This document shows positions 16,771-28,468 of a DNA stretch of 64,000 nucleotides, piece by piece. Origin of the DNA: Pararhizobium polonicum (GTDB lineage Bacteria > Pseudomonadota > Alphaproteobacteria > Rhizobiales > Rhizobiaceae). How positions within the stretch are numbered: position 1 is the first letter of the stretch; each line of letters opens with the position of its first letter. The stretch covers positions 62,001 to 126,000 of the forward strand of contig NZ_LGLV01000012.1 in NCBI RefSeq assembly GCF_001687365.1, written 5' to 3'. The notes beneath the pieces were generated by a model. The model saw only the letters and a program-made list of their open reading frames with translations, was not told the origin of the DNA and did not search any database. A program made the translations under genes and the position numbers.

Positions 16771-17349
16771 CGGGGTGTCCTTTCGTTTTTGACACCCCGA
16801 AACTACCGTCCCAATGATGAACGGAAACTGAAAGTAAAAATTACAAAATTGTAATGGAATCAGCTAATTATAAGAATTAACTGATACACCGACCAAACAT
16901 GCAACCGGCGGTTACAGCGGCTCATCGCCGACGCGATCGAAATCGGTGGCCTGCGCCCGGCCCGATATATCCCTGCGCCCGGCCCGATATATCAACGACA
17001 AAGACGGCAGCGAACGCCCGATCATTCCGCCGGCAACGACAATCACTTCGGGGCAAGCGCCCCCACCAGACGCCCGTTGGCGGGTCGAGCGCCGATCGTC
17101 GCCGACACCATTCGTCACGTTCCTCCGGCTCACCGCTCCGCAGCAACGTAGGCTGCCTCTTTCCACATGGCAGCACGGTTTTCCCTCTATTTCTGCTCAA
17201 GCTTTAGGCATTGCTGTTAAGTCCATATGCGACTTTGGTATGACGTTGCCGGACTATGCGCGCGCGGACTTGAAACGGGGCCTGAAATCGGCACTGTGGC
17301 TGTGCTTGGCAAAAAAAATCGAAAATCAGCTTAGCGGGGAGGAATATGC
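16771..17349. other. Intergenic region with a short tandem repeat
   Basis: Divergent region between the RcnB-like gene and takQ. A 21-base unit (cctgcgcccggcccgatatat) occurs twice at 16950-16970 and 16972-16992, period 22. The part nearest the RcnB-like gene (16820-16890) is AT-rich. Open frames here have no ribosome sites and I do not support any of them. Confidence 0.5.
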
Positions 17350-17922
17350 ATGACCGCACTGCTCGGCATCAGCAGGCTCATCGACCGTGTTACGGAAATC
17401 ATCGGAAAATCAGTCTCGTGGCTGATCCTGGTGGCCGTTCTGGTCAGTGCCGGCAACGCCATTATCCGAAAAATATTCAATATGTCGTCGAACTCCTGGC
17501 TTGAGGCGCAATGGTACCTGTTCGGTGCCGCCTTCATGTTCGCCGCCGCCTATACGCTCAGCCAGAACGAGCATATCCGCATCGACATCGTCTACGGCAT
17601 GTTCTCGCGCCGGGTGCAGCACTGGATCGACCTGTTCGGCCATGCCGTCTTCCTGATGCCGTTCGTCCTGCTGATGCTCTACTATCTGGTTCCCTACGCC
17701 CAGATGTCCTACGTCTCCGGCGAGATGTCGTCGAGCGCGGGCGGGCTGATCATCTGGCCGGCCAAGGCGATCCTGCTGTTCGGTTTCATCCTGCTCGCCC
17801 TGCAGGGCGTCTCCGAAATCATCAAGAAGATCGCGATCATGACCGGCAACATGGAGGACCCAACGCCCTACGTGCCGACACATGCGCCGCTGGAAGATGT
17901 GGCACCGGAGGTGCGCACGTGA
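17350..17922 (+). CDS. takQ: TRAP transporter small permease (DctQ/TakQ type)
   Basis: A 190-residue membrane protein with four predicted segments (SVSWLILVAVLVSAGNAII; AQWYLFGAAFMFAAAYTL; AVFLMPFVLLMLYYLV; AILLFGFILLALQGVSEII). The DctQ hallmark EAQWYLFGAAF and NEHIRIDIVY are present. It forms the membrane complex with the large subunit TakM and takes substrate from a periplasmic receptor, driven by the sodium gradient. The ATG follows a gggagg site. Its TGA overlaps the takM ATG. The tak name rests on the receptor gene at 19828-20934. Confidence 0.88.
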   Translation: MTALLGISRLIDRVTEIIGKSVSWLILVAVLVSAGNAIIRKIFNMSSNSWLEAQWYLFGAAFMFAAAYTLSQNEHIRIDIVYGMFSRRVQHWIDLFGHAVFLMPFVLLMLYYLVPYAQMSYVSGEMSSSAGGLIIWPAKAILLFGFILLALQGVSEIIKKIAIMTGNMEDPTPYVPTHAPLEDVAPEVRT

Positions 17923-19718
17923 TGGCATTCATCGCTGAAAACCTCGCGCCGATCATGTTCGTTTCGCTGATCGTGTTCCTGCTACTGGGTTATCCGGTGG
18001 CGTTCTCGCTGGCGGCGAACGGTCTGCTGTTCTTCGTCGTCGGCGTGGAGCTTGCTCCCTTGTCTGCCGGTTCGATCAACCTCTCCTGGCCTCTGCTCAA
18101 CGCGCTGCCGGACCGGTTCTGGGGGGTGATGTCGAACGACACATTGCTTGCCATCCCCTTCTTTACCTTCATGGGGATCGTGCTCGAACGCTCCGGCATG
18201 GCCGAAGACCTGCTCGATACGATCGGCCAGCTGTTCGGACCGATTCGCGGCGGCCTTGCCTATGCCGTGATTTTTGTCGGTGCGCTGCTGGCGGCCACCA
18301 CCGGCGTGGTCGCGGCCTCGGTCATTGCCATGGGCCTGATCTCGCTGCCGATCATGCTGCGCTACGGCTACGATCGGCGCGTCGCCTCCGGTGTCATTGC
18401 GGCATCCGGGACGCTTGCCCAGATCATTCCGCCGTCCCTCGTCCTCATCGTGCTTGCCGACCAGCTCGGCCGTTCGGTTGGCGACATGTATGCCGGCGCG
18501 CTGATCCCCGGTCTGGTGCTCACCGGGCTCTACATGCTCTACATCCTGATCATGACCTTCGTCCGGCGGGACTCCATGCCGGCGCTGCCGCTCGAAGCAC
18601 GCACGCTCGGCTCCGGCGTCACCTCGCTGATCATCGCGCTGATCGTCGCAGCCGGCATTGCCTATGCGGCCCATGTCTATCTTTCGCCGACACACGGAGA
18701 AAATGCCGATATCCTCGGGGCAACGGTCGGTGTCGGCTTCATCTATGTGGTCGCCCTCATCGACCGGACGATGAAGATCAACGCCATGTCCCGGCTGGCA
18801 CAACAGGTCATCATCGTGCTGATCCCGCCCCTGGCGCTGATCTTTCTGGTGCTCGGCACGATCTTCCTCGGCATCGCCACACCAACGGAAGGCGGCGCCA
18901 TGGGCGCGGTCGGCGCTCTCGTCATGGCAGCGGCGAAGGGCCGTCTGAACATGGATGTGGTCCGTTCGGCGCTGACGGCCACCACCCGGCTGTCGTCCTT
19001 CGTGCTGTTCATCCTGATCGGCGCGCGGGTCTTCTCGCTCACCTTCTACGGCGTCAACGGCCATGTCTGGGTCGAGCATCTGCTGGTCTCCATGCCGGGC
19101 GGCGAAACCGGCTTCCTGATCATGGTCAACCTGCTCGTCTTCTTCCTGGCGTTCTTCCTGGATTTCTTCGAGCTCGCCTTCATCATCGTGCCGCTGCTCG
19201 TACCGGCAGCCAACGCTCTGGGGATCGATCTCATCTGGTTCGGCGTGCTGCTCGGCATCAACATGCAGACGAGTTTCATGCACCCGCCCTTCGGCTTCGC
19301 GCTCTTCTACCTGCGCTCGGTCGCTGCCAAGGTGCCCTATCTCGACAGGGTTACAGGCAAGGTGACACAACCGGTGACAACGGGACAGATCTACTGGGGT
19401 GCCGTGCCCTTCGTCGGCATCCAGATCATCATGGTGGCGCTGACCATCATGTTCCCGCAGATGGTCATGCACTACAAGGGCGATGCTCCGGCCGTCGATC
19501 CGGCGACGATCAATATCGTGGTGCCGGGCTTCGGCACCGGCGGCGGCGGTCTCACCCTGCCCGACAATGGCGGCGGGCTTGGCCTGCCCGGCGGCCTGCA
19601 GCTACCGGCCGGCAATCCGCTCGACGGAAGCAGCCAGAAGCCGACGGACCAGAACGGCGCGACCGGCGAACAGAAGAAGCCGGCCAACGACCTCAGCGCT
19701 CCGCCGTCCTTCAACTGA
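17922..19718 (+). CDS. takM: TRAP transporter large permease (DctM/TakM type) with glycine-rich tail
   Basis: A 598-residue transport subunit, longer than the usual 425 or so. The start at 17922 overlaps the takQ stop (GTGATGG) and gives the normal MAFIAENLAPIMF N-terminus. DctM motifs include GYPVAFSLAANGLLFF, PFFTFMGIVLERSGMAEDLL, AATTGVVAASVIAMGLISLP and IIPPSLVLIVLADQ. It has an expanded middle (about residues 220-330) as in the TakM group, and a disordered, Gly/Pro-rich tail after about residue 525 (GFGTGGGGLTLPDNGGGLGL). It lies in the inner membrane. The tail's purpose is unknown. Confidence 0.9.
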   Translation: MAFIAENLAPIMFVSLIVFLLLGYPVAFSLAANGLLFFVVGVELAPLSAGSINLSWPLLNALPDRFWGVMSNDTLLAIPFFTFMGIVLERSGMAEDLLDTIGQLFGPIRGGLAYAVIFVGALLAATTGVVAASVIAMGLISLPIMLRYGYDRRVASGVIAASGTLAQIIPPSLVLIVLADQLGRSVGDMYAGALIPGLVLTGLYMLYILIMTFVRRDSMPALPLEARTLGSGVTSLIIALIVAAGIAYAAHVYLSPTHGENADILGATVGVGFIYVVALIDRTMKINAMSRLAQQVIIVLIPPLALIFLVLGTIFLGIATPTEGGAMGAVGALVMAAAKGRLNMDVVRSALTATTRLSSFVLFILIGARVFSLTFYGVNGHVWVEHLLVSMPGGETGFLIMVNLLVFFLAFFLDFFELAFIIVPLLVPAANALGIDLIWFGVLLGINMQTSFMHPPFGFALFYLRSVAAKVPYLDRVTGKVTQPVTTGQIYWGAVPFVGIQIIMVALTIMFPQMVMHYKGDAPAVDPATINIVVPGFGTGGGGLTLPDNGGGLGLPGGLQLPAGNPLDGSSQKPTDQNGATGEQKKPANDLSAPPSFN

Positions 19719-19724
19719 CCATCA

Positions 19725-19754
19725 AAGGGCCGGTCTCGACACCGGCCCTTCTCC
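19725..19754 (+). terminator. Terminator hairpin after takM
   Basis: Perfect ten-base stem aagggccggt / accggccctt with a six-base loop, just after the takM stop, followed by a short pyrimidine-rich stretch. Confidence 0.7.
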
Positions 19755-19770
19755 ATAGTCATAGACAAAG

Positions 19771-19804
19771 AAAACCCTGGAACAATGGCTGTTCCAGGGT
19801 TTTC
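19771..19804 (-). terminator. Rho-independent terminator of takP (possibly bidirectional)
   Basis: Long perfect stem aaaaccctggaaca / tgttccagggtttt with a five-base loop, flanked by A and T runs on both sides. It lies 24 bases after the takP stop on the minus strand. Confidence 0.85.
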
Positions 19805-19827
19805 AATTTCGCCGATGGCACTTGTGC

Positions 19828-21450
<1,623 letters not shown>

Positions 21451-22428
21451 ATGAAACGTCTTCTTCTGATCGGTGCGGCACTCGCAGCATTGACCGTTCC
21501 GGCTGCCGCTGCCGACAAGCTGCTCAACGCATCCTACGACGTTTCGCGCGAGTTGTTCGAAAAGGTCAACGAGGCCTTCATCGCCGCCCATCCCGGCGTC
21601 ACGGTCGATCAGTCGCATGGCGGCTCGTCCAAGCAGGCGCGCGCCATTCTCGAAGGGTTGGAAGCCGATGTCGTCACCTTCAACCAGGTGACGGATGTCG
21701 ATGCGCTGGTAAAGGGTGGCTTTGTTTCGGAAGACTGGAAGAGCGACTTTGCCAACAACGCCTCGCCCTTCTATTCCTTCCCGTCCTTCCTCGTTCGCGA
21801 AGGCAATCCGAAGGGCATCAAGGACTGGGACGACCTCGTTCGCGACGACGTCAAGGTGATCTTCCCGAACCCGAAGACGTCTGGCAACGCCCGCTACACC
21901 TATCTGGCGGCAACCGCCTATGCGAAGGAAAAATTCGCCAACGATCCGGCCAAGGTGGAAGCATTCGTCAAGAAGATCTTCGACAATGTTCCGGTGTTCG
22001 ATACCGGCGGCCGGGCCGCGACGACGACCTTCGTCGAGCGCGAGACCGGCGACGTGCTGATCACCTTCGAGGCCGAAACCAAGGGCATCGCCAAAGAATT
22101 CGGCGAGGACAAGTTTGACATCGTCACGCCGTCCGTCAGCCTTCTGGCCGAATTCCCGGTCGCCATCGTCGACAAGGTGGTCGACAAGCACGGCACCCGC
22201 GACCTGGCGAAATCCTATCTCGACTTCCTCTACACACCGGAAGGCCAGAAGATTCTCGCCGAGAACGGCAATCGCGTGAATGACCCGAAGGTGGCAGCGG
22301 AATTCAAGGACCAGTTCCCGGATGTTCGCCTTCTCACGGTCGAAGATGTGTTCGGCGGCTGGGGCAAGATCAAGGAAGAGCATTTTGCCGAAGGCGCAGC
22401 GCTGGATAAAATCTACGGCGCTCGTTGA
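21451..22428 (+). CDS. sbp: Sulfate/thiosulfate ABC transporter substrate-binding protein
   Basis: A 325-residue periplasmic protein with a signal peptide (1-21, ending PAAAA). The Sbp/CysP family motifs are clear: LLNASYDVSRELFEKVNEAF, the anion-binding QSHGGSSKQARAI, DVVTFNQVTDVD, IFPNPKTSGNARYTYL and GDVLITFEAE. It delivers sulfate or thiosulfate to the CysTWA importer encoded next. The start follows cggggag. It is the first gene of an sbp-cysT-cysW-cysA operon with a 62-base gap before cysT. Confidence 0.95.
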   Translation: MKRLLLIGAALAALTVPAAAADKLLNASYDVSRELFEKVNEAFIAAHPGVTVDQSHGGSSKQARAILEGLEADVVTFNQVTDVDALVKGGFVSEDWKSDFANNASPFYSFPSFLVREGNPKGIKDWDDLVRDDVKVIFPNPKTSGNARYTYLAATAYAKEKFANDPAKVEAFVKKIFDNVPVFDTGGRAATTTFVERETGDVLITFEAETKGIAKEFGEDKFDIVTPSVSLLAEFPVAIVDKVVDKHGTRDLAKSYLDFLYTPEGQKILAENGNRVNDPKVAAEFKDQFPDVRLLTVEDVFGGWGKIKEEHFAEGAALDKIYGAR

Positions 22429-22490
22429 TCCCAACCGTATAATGTGAAAAACCGGGGCCGCGTCGGACAATCGTCCGGCGCGGCTTCCCG

Positions 22491-23345
22491 ATGTTTTCAA
22501 CTCCGGCTTTCAAAGGGCACGTTTTGGCACGGCGCATTCTTCCAGGCTTGCCCCTGACGCTCGGCATCACGCTCGTCTATGTGGCCATCATCGTCGTGCT
22601 GCCGCTTGGCGCGCTGGTTTTCAAGGCCGCAAGCCTCGGCCCGGAAGACTATTGGCGGATCATCTCTTCCGAACGGGCCGTCGCCAGCTACCGCATCACC
22701 ATTCTCTGCGCTCTTGCCGCGACGCTGTTCAACCTGGTGTTCGGCCTGTCGCTCGCCTGGATCATTGTCCGCTATCGGTTTCCCGGCAGGCGGCTGATCG
22801 ATGCGCTGGTGGACCTGCCCTTCGCGTTGCCGACGGCAGTCGCCGGGATTGCGCTCACCACCCTTTTTGCCTCCAACGGCTGGTTCGGCGGCCCCCTGGG
22901 GGCGATCGGCATCAAGGTCGCCTACACGCCGCTCGGCATCATCATCGCCATGGCCTTCACCAGCCTGCCCTTCATCGTCCGCACCGTACAGCCGGTACTC
23001 GAAGAACTCGATCCCGCGCTTGAGGAAGCCGGGCAGACGCTCGGTGCCAGCGATCTGGAAATTTTCCTGCGGGTCATCCTGCCGCAGCTGGCGCCATCGC
23101 TGCTGGCCGGTCTGTCGCTGTCCTTCGCCCGCAGCCTCGGCGAATTCGGGGCGATCATCTTCATTGCCGGCAACCAGCCTTTCGATACGGAGATCACCGC
23201 CCTCCTCGCCTTCATCCGGCTGGAGGAATACGACTATCCGGCATCGGCCGCGATCGCCTCGGTGATGCTCATCGCCGCCTTCACCATGCTGGCCGTGACC
23301 AACCTCCTGCAGGCCCGCGCCCTGCGCTACACGGTAAAGGGTTGA
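22491..23345 (+). CDS. cysT: Sulfate ABC transporter permease CysT
   Basis: A 284-residue inner-membrane subunit with six predicted segments. It starts MFSTPAFKGHVLARRILPGLPLTLGITL. The ABC permease contact loop (EEAGQTLGASDLEIFLRVILPQL) lies at about 177-200. Family blocks PFALPTAVAGIALTTLFA and ARSLGEFGAIIFIAGN identify it as CysT/CysU. It pairs with CysW to form the sulfate channel. The cysW gene starts two bases after its stop. Confidence 0.94.
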   Translation: MFSTPAFKGHVLARRILPGLPLTLGITLVYVAIIVVLPLGALVFKAASLGPEDYWRIISSERAVASYRITILCALAATLFNLVFGLSLAWIIVRYRFPGRRLIDALVDLPFALPTAVAGIALTTLFASNGWFGGPLGAIGIKVAYTPLGIIIAMAFTSLPFIVRTVQPVLEELDPALEEAGQTLGASDLEIFLRVILPQLAPSLLAGLSLSFARSLGEFGAIIFIAGNQPFDTEITALLAFIRLEEYDYPASAAIASVMLIAAFTMLAVTNLLQARALRYTVKG

Positions 23346-23347
23346 CC

Positions 23348-24253
23348 ATGGCCCAAACCAAGACCAGACGCCCGCCGCGCATCGGCGAAGCCCCGGTGTT
23401 CCGCAACACGATGATTGCCATCGTGCTGGTGTTTGTCGTCCTCGTCATCGTCGCACCGCTCGCCGTCATCGGTTTCGAGGCTTTTTCCAAGGGCGTCGCC
23501 TATTTCGGCAAGACCATCGCCAATTCCGATACGCGCCACGCCATCATGATGACGGCGCTGACGGCACTGATCGCCGTCCCCATCAACACGACCTTCGGCG
23601 TCGCTGCCGCCTGGGCCATCACCAAGTTCGACTTTCCGGGCCGCCGCCTGCTCCTGATCGTCATCGAGATCCCCTTCTCGGTGTCGCCCATCGTCGCCGG
23701 CGTCGCCTATATGTTCGTCTATGGCCTGCAGGGCCTGTTCGGGGATGCACTGCAATCGGCCGATATCAAGATCCTCTTCGCCCTGCCCGGCATCGTGCTG
23801 GCCAGCATGTTCGTGACCGCACCCTTTGTTGCCCGCGAGCTCATTCCGCTGATGCAGGCGCAGGGCCGCGATCTGGAGGAGGCCGCCACCTCGCTCGGCG
23901 CCAGCGGCTGGCGGACGTTCTTCTCCGTGACGCTGCCCAACATCAAATGGGCGCTGCTCTACGGCGTCATCCTGTGCAATGCCCGCGTCATGGGCGAATT
24001 CGGCGCCGTCTCGGTGGTCTCCGGCAACATCCGCGGCCAGACCAACACGCTGCCGCTGCACATCGAACTGCTGTACCACGACTATAACGCCATCGGCGCC
24101 TTTGCCGCCGCCTCGATCCTGGCGGCTCTGGCCGTCGTCACCCTGATCGCCAAGGTGGCGCTCGAGCGCCGGGGCGCCGGCCGCGTGCGCCCGCCCTCGC
24201 TTGCCGGCGCATCCCCGGCAGGATCGCAGCCCCTACCGGAGACCACGCCGTGA
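23348..24253 (+). CDS. cysW: Sulfate ABC transporter permease CysW
   Basis: A 301-residue permease, six predicted segments. CysW blocks include FSVSPIVAGVAYMFVYGLQGL, EEAATSLGASGWRTFFSVTLPNIKWALLYGVI (ABC contact loop) and NARVMGEFGAVSVVSGNIRG. The ATG at 23348 is used; a TTG six bases earlier would only add two residues. After the last segment it carries a basic, Pro-rich tail of about 28 residues (RRGAGRVRPPSLAGASPAG). Its TGA overlaps the GTG start of cysA, so translation is coupled. Confidence 0.94.
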   Translation: MAQTKTRRPPRIGEAPVFRNTMIAIVLVFVVLVIVAPLAVIGFEAFSKGVAYFGKTIANSDTRHAIMMTALTALIAVPINTTFGVAAAWAITKFDFPGRRLLLIVIEIPFSVSPIVAGVAYMFVYGLQGLFGDALQSADIKILFALPGIVLASMFVTAPFVARELIPLMQAQGRDLEEAATSLGASGWRTFFSVTLPNIKWALLYGVILCNARVMGEFGAVSVVSGNIRGQTNTLPLHIELLYHDYNAIGAFAAASILAALAVVTLIAKVALERRGAGRVRPPSLAGASPAGSQPLPETTP

Positions 24254-25269
24254 AAATCCGCCTCGACACCGTCGTCAAGACGTTCGACACCTTTCGCGCC
24301 GTGCACGGCGTATCGCTGGATATTGAGAGCGGCGAGCTGGTGGCCCTGCTCGGCCCTTCTGGTTCCGGCAAGACGACGATCCTGCGCATGGTCGCCGGCC
24401 TCGAATTTCCCGACGATGGCGCCATCTATTTCGGTGACGAAAATGCCACCGATATCGAAGTGCGCCATCGCGGCGTCGGCTTCGTCTTCCAGCACTATGC
24501 GCTGTTTCCACACATGACCGTCGGCGAAAACATCGCCTTCGGCATGAAGGTCTCGAAAACCAAACGCTCGGCCTCGGCGATTTCCGACCGGGTGACGGAG
24601 CTTCTCCACCTGGTTCAGCTCGAAGGCTTGCAGGACCGGTTTCCAGCGCAGATTTCCGGCGGCCAGCGGCAGCGCGTGGCGCTGGCGCGTGCGCTCGCCG
24701 TCGATCCGAAAGTGCTTCTGCTCGACGAGCCCTTCGGCGCGCTTGATGCAAATGTCCGGCGCGATCTGCGCCGCTGGCTGCGGAAAATCCACGAGGAGCT
24801 CGGCATCACCACTCTGTTCGTGACGCACGATCAGGCCGAGGCACTCGATCTCGCCGACCGGGTCGTCATTCTCGACAAGGGAAAAATCGTCCAGACGGGA
24901 ACGCCGGAAGAGGTCTGCCGCGCACCGGCCAGCGCCTTCGTAATGAATTTCCTTGGCGATGCCAACCGGCTCAAGGTCACCGTTTCGGGCGAAAAAGCCC
25001 ATATTCAGGACGTCGCTTTCGATGCCCCCGGCATCGCAGACGGCCCGGCGGAACTGTATTTCCGGCCGGCCGACGTCACCTGGCGCGAAGACGGCCATGG
25101 TATCCAGGCGACGATTGCCCGCGTCATCGACCGGCCGGATTCCAAACGCGTGCTGGCTCTGACGGTCGATGGCCAGGCCATCGAATTCGATACCGCTCCG
25201 GAATTTCCGTTCCGTGCCGATACGCGTGGCTTCGTCGATATCCGCCGTCCACGCGTCTACCCGGTTTGA
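24250..25269 (+). CDS. cysA: Sulfate ABC transporter ATP-binding protein CysA
   Basis: A 339-residue ATPase starting with GTG in the GTGA overlap with cysW. Walker A GPSGSGKTT (about 36-44), Q-loop FVFQHYALFPHMTV, signature [15 protein letters not shown], Walker B VLLLDEPFGALD and the switch His in THDQ are complete. After about residue 235 a shorter regulatory C-terminal domain follows (PAELYFRPADVTW). It energises uptake by Sbp-CysT-CysW. A strong terminator closes the operon. Confidence 0.94.
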   Translation: MKIRLDTVVKTFDTFRAVHGVSLDIESGELVALLGPSGSGKTTILRMVAGLEFPDDGAIYFGDENATDIEVRHRGVGFVFQHYALFPHMTVGENIAFGMKVSKTKRSASAISDRVTELLHLVQLEGLQDRFPAQISGGQRQRVALARALAVDPKVLLLDEPFGALDANVRRDLRRWLRKIHEELGITTLFVTHDQAEALDLADRVVILDKGKIVQTGTPEEVCRAPASAFVMNFLGDANRLKVTVSGEKAHIQDVAFDAPGIADGPAELYFRPADVTWREDGHGIQATIARVIDRPDSKRVLALTVDGQAIEFDTAPEFPFRADTRGFVDIRRPRVYPV

Positions 25270-25299
25270 ACACTCCGGCCTGCTTGCGCCCGAAACGAC

Positions 25300-25333
25300 A
25301 AAGGCACCGGATCGGATGACCCGGTGCCTTTTC
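25300..25333 (+). terminator. Rho-independent terminator of the sulfate operon
   Basis: Ten-base stem aaggcaccgg / ccggtgcctt with a ten-base loop and a final TTTT. It could also serve the converging aldo/keto reductase gene, since A residues precede the stem. Confidence 0.85.
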
Positions 25334-25361
25334 ATTGACGCCCTGAACGGGTGGCCGAGGC

Positions 25362-26393
<1,032 letters not shown>

Positions 26394-26522
26394 CGTTTCA
26401 TCCTGCCCTATGCTTGAAAACGGAATTCCCGAAGCAGCGACGCTCCGGGAATGATTGTGATAAAATCGGTATATTTTATTGTGATGACGGTGCAAGGCGA
26501 TACTGCCGCGCACCACCAGTTT

Positions 26523-27671
26523 CTATCGCAGCAAAGCCTTGGCTTCCTCGATGCCGAGCGCCGCCGGCTGCGTGCAGGTCGTCGTCAACTCGATAAAGCG
26601 GCCTTCTTCGCCCGATTTCAGGATCGACACCATGACATCGACGCCATGCAGCGCGCGTTCCAGCGAGCAGCGTGCATCGCGGCCCTCGAGGATGGCGATC
26701 GCCATATCGGCAAGGCCGGCGGTGCGGTAGTTGGCCATCATGCCATGCGGATGCTCCTGGTTGGTTACCGAGAACGGATGATCCCAGGTTTCCAGCGGCT
26801 GGATGTCCTTGTCGCGGCCGCTGGCCGAAACCGTGCCGCCGAAGAAATTCGGATCGGGCACGAAGAGCGAGCCTTCCGTACCGTAAAGCTCCATGTTGGC
26901 ATGACGGTGCGACCAGACATCCCAGCTGGCCGACAAGGTAATCGTCGCACCGTTCTGGAATTCGAGCAGCGCATGAATATTGGTCGGGGTCTCCACCGGG
27001 ATGACCTCGCCCTTGCGCGGCTCGCTGGTGATGGTGCGGGTCGGGTTTGCCATCGACGTCAGGGCCGCGACGCGCTTGACCGGGCCAATGAGGTTGACGA
27101 GGTTGGCGATGTAATAGGGGCCGAGATCGAGGATCGGGCCGCCGCCGGGCAGGAAGAAGAAATCCGGGTTCGGATGCCACATCTCCATGCCCGGGCTCAT
27201 CACGTGGCAGGTGCCCGAGGTGACGCGGCCGATCTTGCCCTGGTCGATATAGTCACGCGCCAGCTGGTGTGCGCCACCGAGGAACGTGTCCGGCGCGCAG
27301 CCGACTTTCAGGTTGCTGGCGGTGGCAATACCGCGCAGCTGTTCGCCCTGCTCCAGCGACAGCACCAGCGGCTTTTCCGAATAGACGTGTTTTCCGGCTT
27401 CCAGAATCATTTTGGAGACCGGGAAATGCGCATCCGGGATCGTCAGGTTGACGACGATATCGATGTCCGGATTGGCCAGCAGCTCCTCGATGGTCTGCGC
27501 CTTGACGCCATATTCCGAAGCGCGCGTTTCAGCCGCCGCCGGGTTGATGTCGGCGCAGGCCAGAACCTTGATGCCCTTGAAGAGCGGCGAGAGCTTGAAA
27601 TAGGTGGTGGAGATATTGCCGCATCCGATGATGCCGATGCCCAAATCCCGTGTCGTAGATTCTCGTGTCAT
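26523..27671 (-). CDS. Gfo/Idh/MocA family oxidoreductase
   Basis: A 382-residue NAD(P)-dependent sugar or cyclitol dehydrogenase. The Rossmann start LGIGIIGCGNISTTYFKL (about 10-27), the EKP motif (HVYSEKPLVLS) and the second domain with GGGPILDLGPYYIANLVNL are visible. Lys of EKP and a His/Asp pair normally take part in hydride transfer. The context, between a sugar isomerase-like gene and an aldo/keto reductase in a mannoside operon, points to oxidation of a hexose derivative. The specific substrate cannot be read from sequence. It is 15 bases downstream of the isomerase-like gene, so co-transcribed. Confidence 0.9.
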   Translation of the reverse strand: MTRESTTRDLGIGIIGCGNISTTYFKLSPLFKGIKVLACADINPAAAETRASEYGVKAQTIEELLANPDIDIVVNLTIPDAHFPVSKMILEAGKHVYSEKPLVLSLEQGEQLRGIATASNLKVGCAPDTFLGGAHQLARDYIDQGKIGRVTSGTCHVMSPGMEMWHPNPDFFFLPGGGPILDLGPYYIANLVNLIGPVKRVAALTSMANPTRTITSEPRKGEVIPVETPTNIHALLEFQNGATITLSASWDVWSHRHANMELYGTEGSLFVPDPNFFGGTVSASGRDKDIQPLETWDHPFSVTNQEHPHGMMANYRTAGLADMAIAILEGRDARCSLERALHGVDVMVSILKSGEEGRFIELTTTCTQPAALGIEEAKALLR

Positions 27672-27686
27672 GGACTGGTCTTTCTC

Positions 27687-28448
27687 TCAGTAAGTCTTGA
27701 TCGATGCGATCGAGCGCTCGGCCGTCGCCTTGTAATCCTTGGGATTGTCGTGCTCGACGACGTAGTATTTGGCGGATGTCGCAGACAGAGCCTTGAACAG
27801 CTTCGCCCAGCCGACAGTGCCGTGGCCGACGTCTGCCCAGCCGTCCTGATCGGTGTTCTCACCGGCGGCAGCAATGTCCTTGACGTGCACGGCGGTAATG
27901 CGTTTGCCGTATTTCTCGATATAGGCAAACGGGTCGGAACCACCCCGGATGAGCCAGGCGATATCGGCCTCCCACGAAAGGTTCGGTCCACCGGCAAAGA
28001 TATGATCCTGCGGAACCGATCCATCCGGCAGTGCCGCAAATTCGAAATCATGGTTGTGCCAGCCGAAATCGAGGCCGGCATCGCGGAACGGCTTTCCGGC
28101 CTTTTCGAGACGTTCGCCAAAAGCCTTCCAGCCGGCCGCATCCGCCGGGCGCTGATCGGGGAGCAGATAGGGGCAATAGATCGCCTTGATGCCGAGAGCA
28201 TGAGCGATCTTCAGCGCCCGGGCCGGATCGGTTTCGAGCATGTCGAGACCGAAATGGGCTGAAGGCATCGTCACGCCGCTCTTGTCCATGTCGGACTTGA
28301 GAGCAGCAAGGGCGGCATCGTCAAGCGATGCATAAAGCGCGCCGTAACCCTCGACCTGTGTGTAGCCGGCGGCACCGACGGTCTTGAGGACATCGGAAAG
28401 CGGCGGGAAATTGCGGGCGCTGTAGAGCTGGAAGCTGACGGTCTGCAT
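27687..28448 (-). CDS. Sugar phosphate isomerase/epimerase (xylose isomerase-like TIM barrel)
   Basis: A 253-residue AP endonuclease-2/IolE-type TIM barrel. Readable metal-site motifs are FGWHNHDFEF (about 122-131), WEADIAWLIRGG, VHVKDI and VVEHDNP near the end. It starts QTVSFQLYSARNFPPL. Such proteins epimerise or isomerise sugars and cyclitols, often partnered with Gfo/Idh dehydrogenases as here. The ATG at 28448 is preceded by aaggagg. The precise reaction is not known. Confidence 0.88.
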   Translation of the reverse strand: MQTVSFQLYSARNFPPLSDVLKTVGAAGYTQVEGYGALYASLDDAALAALKSDMDKSGVTMPSAHFGLDMLETDPARALKIAHALGIKAIYCPYLLPDQRPADAAGWKAFGERLEKAGKPFRDAGLDFGWHNHDFEFAALPDGSVPQDHIFAGGPNLSWEADIAWLIRGGSDPFAYIEKYGKRITAVHVKDIAAAGENTDQDGWADVGHGTVGWAKLFKALSATSAKYYVVEHDNPKDYKATAERSIASIKTY

Positions 28449-28468
28449 GGTAAAGTCCTCCTTGGGAA

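Noticed and set aside
17511-17921. N-terminal extension of takM
   Set aside because: It lies in another frame of takQ; the coupled ATG at 17922 gives the proper start.
26451-28262. Open frame of 603 codons on the plus strand
   Set aside because: Antisense to the Gfo/Idh and TIM-barrel genes, with no ribosome site and no domain.
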